This document shows, piece after piece, positions 11,685 to 21,084 of a stretch of DNA of 64,000 bases. The stretch comes from Agarophyton chilense (lineage: Eukaryota > Rhodophyta > Florideophyceae > Gracilariales > Gracilariaceae), in assembly GCA_030374765.1 (NCBI GenBank), contig JARGXX010000079.1, positions 868,001 to 932,000 on the forward strand, in the 5' to 3' direction. Under the pieces are notes generated by a model. The model was not told where the DNA came from and made no database searches. It worked only from the letters and a program-made list of their open reading frames with translations. Both the position numbers and the translations under genes were made by a program. Position 1 is the first letter of the stretch. Each line of letters starts with the position of its first letter.

Positions 11685-14600
11685 TGTCTACACGCTCGGA
11701 GGATTGGCCTCATATGAGGTCAGTTCTATTTTCCAAATTATTAGTAAAAAAAGCTGGTTTCGATACTGCAGCGGCGTATTCTACGACCACTCGGAGATTG
11801 ATAAACACAGGGTTCAAACCTCGCTGAGTTCAGTGGAACTCAAAAACTTCTCCGGGAGCTCGACTAATTCTAAAAATTATTATGGTTTAAGAACGCATTT
11901 GTGTCCTCTTGAACAGCAGACAGAATAGGGTGACATCTGCTAAAGGGATAGTTTAGTCAGAGATCATAATACATCTGGCAAGTTGTATTACGTGGATTGA
12001 ATTAGTAGGAGGCTTAAGTTATTTTTAAATTTTGCTTTATAATTCCAAAAAATGCCTCCAAAACAGCCTAAAAACGCATGTGGGCACATGAACATCAATG
12101 GGGTTGACTAAATGTTGTTCGAAATATGATGAATGTCATGCAGATGATCTAAAAAAGAATCACGACCTATTACACTGTGACATATATAGAAATCAATATT
12201 ATTATAAGTTTTGCATTCTGAAAAAACAAATTTTGATTTGTAGGTTGTTTTGCAGACTTTGCATCGTCCTTGATATGTTCGAGACGTCAAAGAACCATAT
12301 AATTTTGCTTCGTTTCCGTGTTATCTCCATTAAATGAATGTCGGTACCAATCACGTATGGGTTTTCTATTTCATCTTCTTCCTTACATTTTCTTTTCATA
12401 GTTTGAGTAGCATCCCAGTTGTTATCTATTAGTCCGTCTGCAAGGATACAATAGAAACTATGCGGTGTGAAATGAAATGTGTTACCTTATGCATCCCTGT
12501 ACAGATTCAAAGCATCAACCACTCACATTGCAAGCAAAGAAGTATTCACTCAAAAAGACCATTATTTCACTTCGAACTTCTTTTTCACATTCAGATCATT
12601 TTGACGTGACCTATTATGCCTCTAAATTCTTGAACAACAAGAATAGTACTCCTAGAAAACCTCTACGATAACAATAGAAAGCGGAACTTTCTTTGTTATT
12701 ACATCAGTTGATTTCCATCTTTCACGAGAAATGAGAGTTTCTGGTGGGGTATAGCTGCAAATGCTTATGAAATATTACCTTACACGGCCAACCCAGAACA
12801 CGGACATCATATTTCGATCCAATTCAGGCAGTTTCGCGACCAATGACCAGTGTTGAGCTCGTGCCGTCATCGTAAATTCGGAAATATACTGGATAGAAAA
12901 CCTTCTGGTTGCTGTTTTGACAACTCTAATGAATCGATTTCCTCTTTTTAAGATTTCCTCGGCTGTTTCAACAGATGAAAAATATGAATCGGCACAAACA
13001 GTTCGATCAGCGGCGATCCAATTTTCAAAGACAAAAGGCTGCCCATTTGATTGCGTAGCTTTCATTGTGATTTCTATTCTGAGAATAATTCCACTCCTTC
13101 CACAAGACAATGTCTTCAATGAACAACCATTTTCAGGTTTCCTATCAAAAGCACTGTGATGTGAGAGTCCAATTTTAATCCAGTTTATCCTGAGTCAATA
13201 CCAATTTGACAAACTTTCGTTCATGCACAAAGAGTGTGACGGAGTTACGAAAGCTTTTCGATGGTCATTTAAAGCTTTCAAAATGTCAGGAGCGCATGAA
13301 CACCTGGAGTTTTTGAGTTTTGATCGTTTTCAAAGCCAATGAAAACGATAAATTGCGATATATGCTCAAAACGATTGCTTGACTTGATCTTTTCGATCTT
13401 AGGAGATTCATTATGTTTTGAAGAAGTATCTTTAGACCAAATTGATCTTCTTTGTGAAAATTCAAGGCGGTTCATTAACAATATCAAACCGAAAAGCTTT
13501 AAAAATTCATCCCCTGTAGTCTGCTTTAAGCATGTTGCTTTTAGCTAAGAGTTCGTTGATCGAACTATGTTTTTCAAATGAGCTACAGAAAACATCTACA
13601 TGAATAAATAATATGGAAAGAGTCCCGAAGACACATGAATGGAGGAGATAAAATATCCAAAATGGTCCCGTGACTTTGCATTGATGCACTTTTCTAGACC
13701 ATTCAGAGTGGAAGATACATTTTTCGTTGTCCATTTTGTTGAATGAACTTCTAAAGAGCTTTCTTGCATGTCACTGTTTGTTTTAGTAAACAGAACCGAC
13801 AGATTCATTGCGTAACCGTCATGGTCATCCGTGACAGTACTATTTTCAAAAGATTTCAATTTTGGTAGTAATAGCAGCACAATTTATCTTTATGTTCGAA
13901 ATAACGATATTTTAAGCTTTTTAATGAATCATGACATGATTTGCTGGGTCACATTACAAACTGTGAGAGTGCAAAACTTCTCTCGAGCAGAAATATCGAA
14001 TTTTATGTTGACGAAAGTGTGTCTTTGATTATTTATGAACAAAAATATCCAGATTTGTATCACTTACACTTACGAGTTTTGTTTTTCATTGCGTGAAAAA
14101 GAAGCGTATAGAATCAATCTTTGATGTAAATAGACTTGCATGGCTGTTCACGTTGTTTGCCACTACACGTCGGTTATTCATATATGATGACATGTTTGGT
14201 AAATTATGAAAGAATGTAGTAAAAATGATGTTTTTTACATGTTGTGGACAATCGTTACTGATAGAGACGAAGAGAGTGTTTAACACGTCTAGGCACAAAA
14301 TTTTAACGAAATGGACAAAGTCTACAAGAATTATCCATGTTGTAATTTTGGCCTCATACGAGACCATTTTTTATTTCTTTGTAATTAAGCAATAAATTCG
14401 GTCTTCAAGCTTTGCTACACAACTGGAACATATTGCCAAACACTTTTCCTATGATGGTCTCAAGATTCGAAGTATGCATTAATAGATGATTGAAATAGAG
14501 ATTTCTTTTCGACATGGGTTTTTTGGATATTTTGAGGCCAAAAATATTTGGTCGTTGTTTTTTTGCGACTATTTAAGTTTGCTACACCAAAAGTATATTG

Positions 14601-14813
14601 TTTTAAAGAAGATTGAAGCTCTGTTTGACTAGATTCCCGAAGCATTTCCTCAACAATAAAGATGTATGGTTTTTATTTTTGTGTTCTTCCTTTCTGCTCT
14701 AAATTTGAAAATTCATATCTTGAATTAATTTCAGTTACTTTTTAAGAGAAATTTTGGCCTCACATGAGGCCAAGCTGGCCTCACGTGAGGCCAATCCACC
14801 GGGCGTGTAGACA
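11685..14813 (-). mobile_element. piggyBac-type DNA transposon, decayed
   Basis: The ends are long imperfect inverted repeats. The left end reads TGTCTACACGCTCGGAGGAT and goes on to GGCCTCATATGAGG. The right end is its reverse complement with a few changes. Each end is bordered by CTAG (11681-11684 and 14814-14817), the place where piggyBac elements have TTAA. The inner ends carry 12-bp palindromes of type CCTCAYRTGAGG, likely protein-binding sites. The inside encodes a broken PGBD-type transposase on the minus strand. The rest (about 13500-14700) is AT-rich and has lost recognisable coding sequence. Two short relatives lie at 25775-26265 and 26753-27109. Confidence 0.85.
12108..13275 (-). 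pseudogene. PGBD-type (piggyBac) transposase remnant
   Basis: Read on the minus strand in element order, the stretch near 13275-13200 gives NDHRKAFVTPSHSLCMNES. In relatives this is the first catalytic aspartate motif (CVDES); here the Asp is Asn, and a stop follows a few residues later. Then come FDRKPENGC and SCGRSGIILRIEI, and the second acidic motif CADSYFSSVETAEEIL followed by RFIRVVKTATRRFS. Near 12290-12108 a Cys/His-rich tail (CKVCKTTYKSKFVFSECKTY) matches the C-terminal zinc region of PGBD proteins. The gene is in several pieces in different frames and cannot make a working enzyme. The family call is firm from the DRKPENGC and DSYFSS motifs. Confidence 0.85.
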
Positions 14814-14817
14814 CTAG

Positions 14818-15540
14818 GCCCAAGAATGCACTCCACGCCATCTCAAGTCTTCAACGGATGTAGAGTTTATTCGCCCGTAGCAAGGTTTGGGAAGAATTGG
14901 TAGGGGGTGGTTCCTGTAAACAATCCTTCGTTTTGATTCTCACGCAGAACATGATAATACTGTCTGGCGCTTTCTTTTTTGAGTGTAGCCGTTTGTCGTT
15001 TGTGCTCATAGCACGAGAAGCTCCCCATTTTTCAAAGCAATAGCGCTCTCGATTCGAGAGCAGTCCTCGAAAGCATTGGGCGCAGCTGACAACGGACTCT
15101 GTATCGTACTCTTTTCTTTTTCGTGGTTGCATTCAGCAGAATTATTCTTAAGATATTTGTCTCGCTTGAAAAAGAAATACATAGGTCGTTTTGCGGCGCT
15201 TGCAGTTTTCGATCTCTCTCTAAGAGCTAGATGACTGTGGCACCCAGCTCCATTCGGGTCTGACGTTGCCAACCAGTGGGGGCGTTTTCACGGGTTTTTC
15301 ATTCTTGGGTTGCTGCCAGTGAAGATCGTCACTTCAAACGGCAGTCTCGTGCCATTCAACATCAGGAGGCCGCTTTGCTTTGCTGCATCGTAAAACACAA
15401 AAAAGAGTCGTGCTCCAAATTTCACGCTGTCATATTTCAGACATCCACCTCAAAACCGTGGCCATCCGAGCCTTCAATTCCCGCTCTCAGGAATTCGTGG
15501 TTAAGCCACGGAGAGTTCTGTTGCATTCGCCTCAAAATCC
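14818..15540. other. Upstream region of the channel gene
   Basis: About 720 bp between the piggyBac-type element and the channel start codon. Short open frames occur on both strands, but none looks like a gene. It probably holds the promoter and 5' UTR of the channel gene. I see no clear TATA box. Confidence 0.4.
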
Positions 15541-18500
15541 ATGGACTTGGCTGAGCCCAAAAACGATTTGCTTTGGAGGTTCATTGGGCGTTCTCTGTAT
15601 CTCGGTCTGATAACGTTTGGAGTCACGGCTTTCGTCGCATTCCTGCTTGACTATTGTCGCCGTTACATTATCAATTATGGACCGCGAAATCTTCATCGCT
15701 CCCTTCGTCGCTTGCCAAAACTAGAAGGCTTTTTCATGAAATACCGTGGTGGGAATTTACACTTGTTTTTTTTTCTTGAAGTTATCAGATTCGCCCTTAA
15801 CTTGCTGGTATGTTTTGTGTACGTACATGGCACATACTTGCAGAATGTCAGTACGTACATGAAAGTTGTGTACGGAATATCTTCGAGGCTACTTGTTATC
15901 GATGCTGTACTGCGTTTACTATCAACTGAGTCAGCTTTCTCATCCGTTTTCTCCCTACAAATTCTGGTTGATTCCTTCTCATACCCATCGATGTGGATTG
16001 CTGATGGTCCGAATGCATATCTGAACTTAGCTTTCCTTCGCGCGGTTTCGCTATATCTTTCCTATTTGATCTTGGAAAGACTACTTTTTATTCGAATGAT
16101 GAGCTCCAAAAGGCTTCTTTTAAAGCTACTTGTTCAGAATCTAGTGCTGTTTTACACGCTTGCTGGTGCCATCCAGCTTCTCGAAATTCCAGGTGATCTT
16201 CTCCCTACAGCTTTTCGCGAAAGGTGGTTCAATTTTGGAGAATGGACGTTTTTGAATTCATGCTACTTCATTATTGTCACTTTGTCGACCGTAGGATATG
16301 GCGATTTCTCTCCCTCGACTTTGCAAGGACGCATCTTCACTTTGTTCATCATTATCATAGGTATTGTTATATTTGCTTCCATCGTTTCGGAGCTCGTGAC
16401 GCATGCCCGTCGTCGTCGTGGGAGCGGATGGTTCGTTAAGAACAAGAACACTCGCCACGTCATTATAACCGGATCTCCAAACCGTACGGACCTCATCCAA
16501 TTCATTTCAGAGTTTTTTTCAGACTCCCGCGGTTCAAACAAGAATGCCAGGATTGTTGTACTCGTAGGCGAAGTACAATGGTCTGACTCTGATTGGTATC
16601 AGTATATTGCGAAGAATTACTTCTTGCAGAACAGGGTGCAGTACATGCATGGTTCTGTTGGGAACTCCTTAGATCTCAGTCGTGCCGGGATTGAGACTGC
16701 TGATGCTGTGTTTATTTTGAGCTCGTTTAGGAACGGTGAAGAACCGTCAATCCAAGACACCGAAACCGTTATGAGCGCCTTGGCGATCAGAAACATTCGG
16801 ACAGATATTCCCATTTACGCTCAGACTATCCTAGAAAATTCTAATCTACAGACATACACTGCTCTCATCACACCATCTACTTTTTCGAAAGAGGAGACAT
16901 ATTTCAGAGGAAAGGAAATGAGTAGAAACGCAGCATATACCGGATTATATTTTAAAGTCCTAGAGCTCGAATACGAAACTATTCCAGAGCTACAACGCAA
17001 AGGCAGTGTTCTGAGGAGATTTGAAGAACATGTGCATAGATACCTCGACACTCAAGAGGATACTAGAAGAAATTATGAAACAGGTCGTGGGAAAGATGAT
17101 CTTGCGCGTTCACAACTCGTTTGTCTTCAAGAAATTCAAATGGCGTTGATATCTGGAAATGTAAGAGCGAATGGGGTAGGTACTTTACTGTCAAATATGT
17201 ACCTTGACGTGCAAACTCCAGAATTCTCAGAAAACGAGCCACCGTGGCTATCGGAATACCACATGGGAGCATCGTGCGAGCTCGCTTATGCAATTGTTCC
17301 GAAAGAGCTCGACGGCGTTGCGATAAAGGATTTAGCAACAGAGCTGTGTCAACTAGGGCTTATCATCGTGGCTATCAGTGATGTCAGTAATCCTGTTCCA
17401 AGACTTGTCCTTAACACCGATGCATTGCTTTCCCGTGGTGATTTAGTGATGGTGTTGACGTATCATGAACTGGGAGCAGTTGCTGCCGTTCTAAACATTG
17501 TAGCACTGCGCTATGCAAAGCTACGTCGAGAAAAATTGGTTTCAACCACTCATCCGCCTCTGGAGTCAATGGGACAGTCGCAAACGGCGAGAGAGAATGC
17601 CCCACCCAATGTTCATGAGCTGGAGGCAAGTCAGATTCTAGAACTGGGTGAAATATCTCCATCATTCTGTGCTCTTTTACAAAATCGCCGAAACCAGTCA
17701 GGGGATGATCTTGACGCGCTCTTTGATGAGGAAGATTCGGAGAGAATTGCACAGCAAGCAGAGAGGACAGAATGGCTTCTCACAAAAGCCAAAGCTCATC
17801 GCGTCCCAGAAGACTTGAAAGACCACGTCATCATTGCGCCCAAGGGTGAGGGGGCGTTGGACACACTTACGTTGCTGCTTGCAAACCTGTGGAAAAAAGA
17901 TGTACGTATGTCAGTCAGAGGAACACACAAAGCAAAGGTTGTCGTCGTTCATCCCTGCATATCGTCGGAATTTAGCGACAGGTTGTCTCGCGTTGTTGGA
18001 CAATCCCTCTTCTTTGTAGAAGGACCTTCTACATCGAGGGCCACATGGAGAAAGGCTAGGATAGACCATGCAAAGGCAGTAGTAACCACAGCTGACTACA
18101 GGCAAAAAGGAAATGGCACTGACGCTCAAACCTTACTCACTCTTCTCGCTTTGGATGTCGTTACCAAAGATGATCAGAATCTTTTTATTTGTTCAGAGCT
18201 TGTAGAAGAACGGTCATTAGAGTACTTGCGAGAACCATTGCATCCACGTAGAAAGGTTGCAGATCTCGGTGACGAAGTTAGTCAGGGCCCTTTAGCTGCT
18301 GAAAATCGCAATACATGTTCCACTGAAGGAGCTTCAAATGCAGCATCTGCAGTCAAACCCCAGGCGCCATCACGGGAACGCACTGTCGTCGGCCAAGGTA
18401 ACGAGATTCGTCAGGAGTCAACACGTCACAATGTGTCAAATGCTCTCCACGGAAGACTTTCGCAACAACCCTTAGGAAACTTGAGGGGTATCATTCCGGA

Positions 18501-19524
18501 CAGCCCCGCTAATATCGTTCCAGAGTTCGAGGGTGATCCCGCGGCTAAGCCTGGTGCCGTTAGAGCTCGCCGAAGCGTGTTATTTTCAAGAAGCAGATAT
18601 GCGTCAGGAGAGCTGCTTGTACAATCTAATGCCATCACTTTACTGGCGCGGGAGTACATTGAACCAGGTTTCATTAATTTGTTCACCAATATTCTTGGTA
18701 CTAACTCGCAGAGTTTTGGAATGAAGATCCGCCTTATCAGGATTCCGCCTTCCATGTTTGATTCCCGCAATACAGCTGGAAGAGGTGATCTTGAGCTAGT
18801 ACGATACGAGAAAATTTTCAACGCCCTCATCAGATTAGGCGTAACTCCGCTTGGAATTTACCGTTCTGGTACTGCACCTGCGCTGTTGCCCACCAAATCC
18901 CGAAAGAAGAGGGGAGCAGCCGTGTTGCGCTACTTGGGACAGCTGACAAACGAGTCTTTATCTGGCGAAGAAGGAAATGAAATCGAGGGATCATCTGTCT
19001 TCATTCGCGTGAGGCGACTTCTCCGAAGAGTCTTTGGCACTTTCCGAGAAGTGCTTCCCAGTCATGTTCAAGAACAGGAAGGAAGGAATGAAGTCCATGG
19101 ACGATTGAATGGTGAGGCTCACAATGATGAAATGGCTGTTGCATCCGATGAAGATACGTCAAGCACGATTGATGTGAACGACGCATCCGACGCAGACTTT
19201 ACAACAGATGCCCAAAATCAATTATCAGGCTTTGCGGGAACTAACGAGAAGAAATATACTGCTCCAGCGGACAAAGAAGGCCACGGTGCGACGGGTGCGG
19301 CTTCAAGGATACATACAGTCACTTATGTCCTTGGGCAATTGAAATACACGGAGAAAGCGGTGATAGATAATTTGCTACCCTACGTCTATACACATCCCGA
19401 TCTCAACACATTATGCGCTAAAACAGATGGCGTCTTCGTCCTTTGCGATCCATGCTTCGACCTGCCAGCCAATTGGAGAGATACATTTGATGAAGTCATC
19501 AAGCCAAAAGACAGAACAAGATGA
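15541..19524 (+). CDS. BK/Slo-type potassium channel with two RCK domains
   Basis: Single-exon gene for a 1327-residue membrane protein. About seven hydrophobic segments (the first at residues 16-38) precede a pore with the K+ filter TVGYGD at 250-255. The S4-S5 side reads LAGAIQLLEIPGD, matching animal BK (LTAAGIIHLLENSGDP). RCK1 starts near 305 (RHVIITGSPN). The BK-specific alpha domain lies near 515-560 (LVCLQEIQMALISGN). RCK2 starts near 760 (DHVIIAPKGEGAL). The gating-ring end includes LGIYRSG near 1100. I see no Asp-rich calcium bowl where animal BK has one, so control by calcium is uncertain. The predicted S4 holds few regularly spaced arginines. Insertions rich in charged residues make it longer than the usual 1100-1200. 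It is convergent with the enolase gene. Expected role: K+ efflux controlled by voltage and cytosolic ligands. Confidence 0.92.
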   Translation: MDLAEPKNDLLWRFIGRSLYLGLITFGVTAFVAFLLDYCRRYIINYGPRNLHRSLRRLPKLEGFFMKYRGGNLHLFFFLEVIRFALNLLVCFVYVHGTYLQNVSTYMKVVYGISSRLLVIDAVLRLLSTESAFSSVFSLQILVDSFSYPSMWIADGPNAYLNLAFLRAVSLYLSYLILERLLFIRMMSSKRLLLKLLVQNLVLFYTLAGAIQLLEIPGDLLPTAFRERWFNFGEWTFLNSCYFIIVTLSTVGYGDFSPSTLQGRIFTLFIIIIGIVIFASIVSELVTHARRRRGSGWFVKNKNTRHVIITGSPNRTDLIQFISEFFSDSRGSNKNARIVVLVGEVQWSDSDWYQYIAKNYFLQNRVQYMHGSVGNSLDLSRAGIETADAVFILSSFRNGEEPSIQDTETVMSALAIRNIRTDIPIYAQTILENSNLQTYTALITPSTFSKEETYFRGKEMSRNAAYTGLYFKVLELEYETIPELQRKGSVLRRFEEHVHRYLDTQEDTRRNYETGRGKDDLARSQLVCLQEIQMALISGNVRANGVGTLLSNMYLDVQTPEFSENEPPWLSEYHMGASCELAYAIVPKELDGVAIKDLATELCQLGLIIVAISDVSNPVPRLVLNTDALLSRGDLVMVLTYHELGAVAAVLNIVALRYAKLRREKLVSTTHPPLESMGQSQTARENAPPNVHELEASQILELGEISPSFCALLQNRRNQSGDDLDALFDEEDSERIAQQAERTEWLLTKAKAHRVPEDLKDHVIIAPKGEGALDTLTLLLANLWKKDVRMSVRGTHKAKVVVVHPCISSEFSDRLSRVVGQSLFFVEGPSTSRATWRKARIDHAKAVVTTADYRQKGNGTDAQTLLTLLALDVVTKDDQNLFICSELVEERSLEYLREPLHPRRKVADLGDEVSQGPLAAENRNTCSTEGASNAASAVKPQAPSRERTVVGQGNEIRQESTRHNVSNALHGRLSQQPLGNLRGIIPDSPANIVPEFEGDPAAKPGAVRARRSVLFSRSRYASGELLVQSNAITLLAREYIEPGFINLFTNILGTNSQSFGMKIRLIRIPPSMFDSRNTAGRGDLELVRYEKIFNALIRLGVTPLGIYRSGTAPALLPTKSRKKRGAAVLRYLGQLTNESLSGEEGNEIEGSSVFIRVRRLLRRVFGTFREVLPSHVQEQEGRNEVHGRLNGEAHNDEMAVASDEDTSSTIDVNDASDADFTTDAQNQLSGFAGTNEKKYTAPADKEGHGATGAASRIHTVTYVLGQLKYTEKAVIDNLLPYVYTHPDLNTLCAKTDGVFVLCDPCFDLPANWRDTFDEVIKPKDRTR

Positions 19525-19728
19525 ATGCGAAATGTCATAGAAACCTTACGGGTCAGCCTTTGAGAAAAATGCTGCTGGATCAAAATCAACTTCGCGTCAT
19601 ACGACATGTCCGAATACGCGTCTTAAACTTGTTCTATGTATTATGTGCCTCCACGAGATTAGAGGGGTGAAGTCTGGTAAAATCTGCTTTGCAAACGTCC
19701 AAATGTCGATGGGCTCCATGCATTTCAC
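19525..19728. other. Convergent intergenic region
   Basis: Only 204 bp separate the stop codons of the channel (+) and enolase (-) genes, so both 3' UTRs and poly(A) sites must share or overlap here. I see no canonical AATAAA on either strand in the space. Confidence 0.5.
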
Positions 19729-21084
19729 TCACATGTACGCCGGGTTTCGAGAATTTTCCATCATCCACGGGTCCCTCCAGTAGTCCCCAGCGAATGCAGC
19801 ACAATCCCCCAAGTCCTCTTCTATCCGAATTAACTCATTGTACTTTGCCAGCCTTTCGGAACGGCAAGGAGCCCCTGCTTTTATCTGGCCAGTTCCTAGT
19901 CCCGCGCAAAGCGCGGCAATAAATGGATCTTCCGTTTCTCCGACACGATGACTCACCATCACACCAAAACCTGCGTTTCGAGCAAGGTTATTTGCTTCGA
20001 TTGCCTCCGTTACTGTGCCGATTTGATTTAGTTTCAAGAGAAGAGCGTTGCATGTGCTTTGTTCAATTGCATTTTCAAGCCTTTCAAGGTTAGTAGTAAG
20101 GAATTCATCACCGATAATCTGGATAAGCTCTCCCAACTCCCCAGTTATTTTCCCGTATGGGGCAAAGTCGTCTTTGTAGAAGGGATCTTCGATTGAAATG
20201 ACCCCATAGTTCGCAGCGTATACTTTGTACATTCGTAGCATATCATTTGCTGTCTTCATTTTCCCCGCTGCGGTTTCCTTTTCCGTTTGCTTGAAATCTA
20301 GATTGTACTTCCCCGATGGCTTGTCGTAAAAGTCACTTGCTGCAACATCGACACCAATTTGAACAAGGTCGTCGTACCCGGTTTCTTCTATAGCTTTCTT
20401 TAGTAATTTAAAAGCTTCTTCGTTCTCATCCATATCAGGAGCAAAACCTCCTTCTTCATCTACAGCGGTTGCCCCCTTTCCATATTGTTCAGCAACCATT
20501 TGTTTCAACTTATGATAAATTTCTACTCCGATTCTCATTGCATGTTTAAATGACTCCGCCCCTGTTGGCATGATCATAAATTCCTGGATGCTAAGCCCGT
20601 TGCCAGCGCGCGAACCACCACTCAACATATTGAAGCAAGGAACTGGTAGAATGATATTCGGGTTTCCAGCGAGGTTGTTGAGGTGCTTATAAAGAGGTAT
20701 ACCTTTTTTGGCAGCCCCGGCGCGAGAAACGGCCATGGAGACACCTAGGATTGAGTTGGCGCCTAGACGGCTCTTTGATCCGTCGTCACTGCCGTCGCAA
20801 TCAATTAAAGCCTGGTCTATTCCTTCCTGATCTGTCGGATCCATTCCAATAACGGCTACGGCGAGCTCATTATTGACATTCTTGATCGCTTTCGATACAC
20901 CTTTTCCGCAAAGAACGCTCTCATCACCATCCCTTAGCTCGTGTGCTTCGTTTGGACCATTACACGAACCAGATGGTACGATGGCACGAAAGCAGCCATC
21001 GTCAGTCTCTACCTCAACCTCAAGGGTGGGATTGCCCAGGGAATCAAAAAGTTGGCGACCACGAACATCTTTGATTCGAGACAT
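19729..21084 (-). CDS. Enolase, with unusual active-site residues
   Basis: Full-length single-exon enolase of 451 residues from the ATG at 21084 (MSRIKDVRGRQLFDS). An upstream in-frame TTG at 21108 is a less likely start. Enolase interconverts 2-phosphoglycerate and phosphoenolpyruvate. The catalytic and metal residues are kept: E168, E211, D246, E299, D326, K351, H379, R380 and K402 (yeast E168, E211, D246, E295, D320, K345, H373, R374, K396). Several near-invariant positions differ. The loop SGASTG is SGSCNG (yeast Ser39 becomes C41), the His of GGSHAG is R159, the Ser after HR is V381, and DSRGNPT reads DSLGNPT. The fold is clearly enolase, but the substrate loop has changed. It may be a slower enzyme, a paralogue with another role, or lineage-specific variation. 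No N-terminal targeting extension is visible, so a cytosolic place is likely. Confidence 0.93.
   Translation of the reverse strand: MSRIKDVRGRQLFDSLGNPTLEVEVETDDGCFRAIVPSGSCNGPNEAHELRDGDESVLCGKGVSKAIKNVNNELAVAVIGMDPTDQEGIDQALIDCDGSDDGSKSRLGANSILGVSMAVSRAGAAKKGIPLYKHLNNLAGNPNIILPVPCFNMLSGGSRAGNGLSIQEFMIMPTGAESFKHAMRIGVEIYHKLKQMVAEQYGKGATAVDEEGGFAPDMDENEEAFKLLKKAIEETGYDDLVQIGVDVAASDFYDKPSGKYNLDFKQTEKETAAGKMKTANDMLRMYKVYAANYGVISIEDPFYKDDFAPYGKITGELGELIQIIGDEFLTTNLERLENAIEQSTCNALLLKLNQIGTVTEAIEANNLARNAGFGVMVSHRVGETEDPFIAALCAGLGTGQIKAGAPCRSERLAKYNELIRIEEDLGDCAAFAGDYWRDPWMMENSRNPAYM

Noticed and set aside
11681-14817. CACTA-type transposon
   Set aside because: The tips read CTAGTG outward rather than CACTA, and the coding remnant is PGBD-like, so piggyBac-type is the better call.
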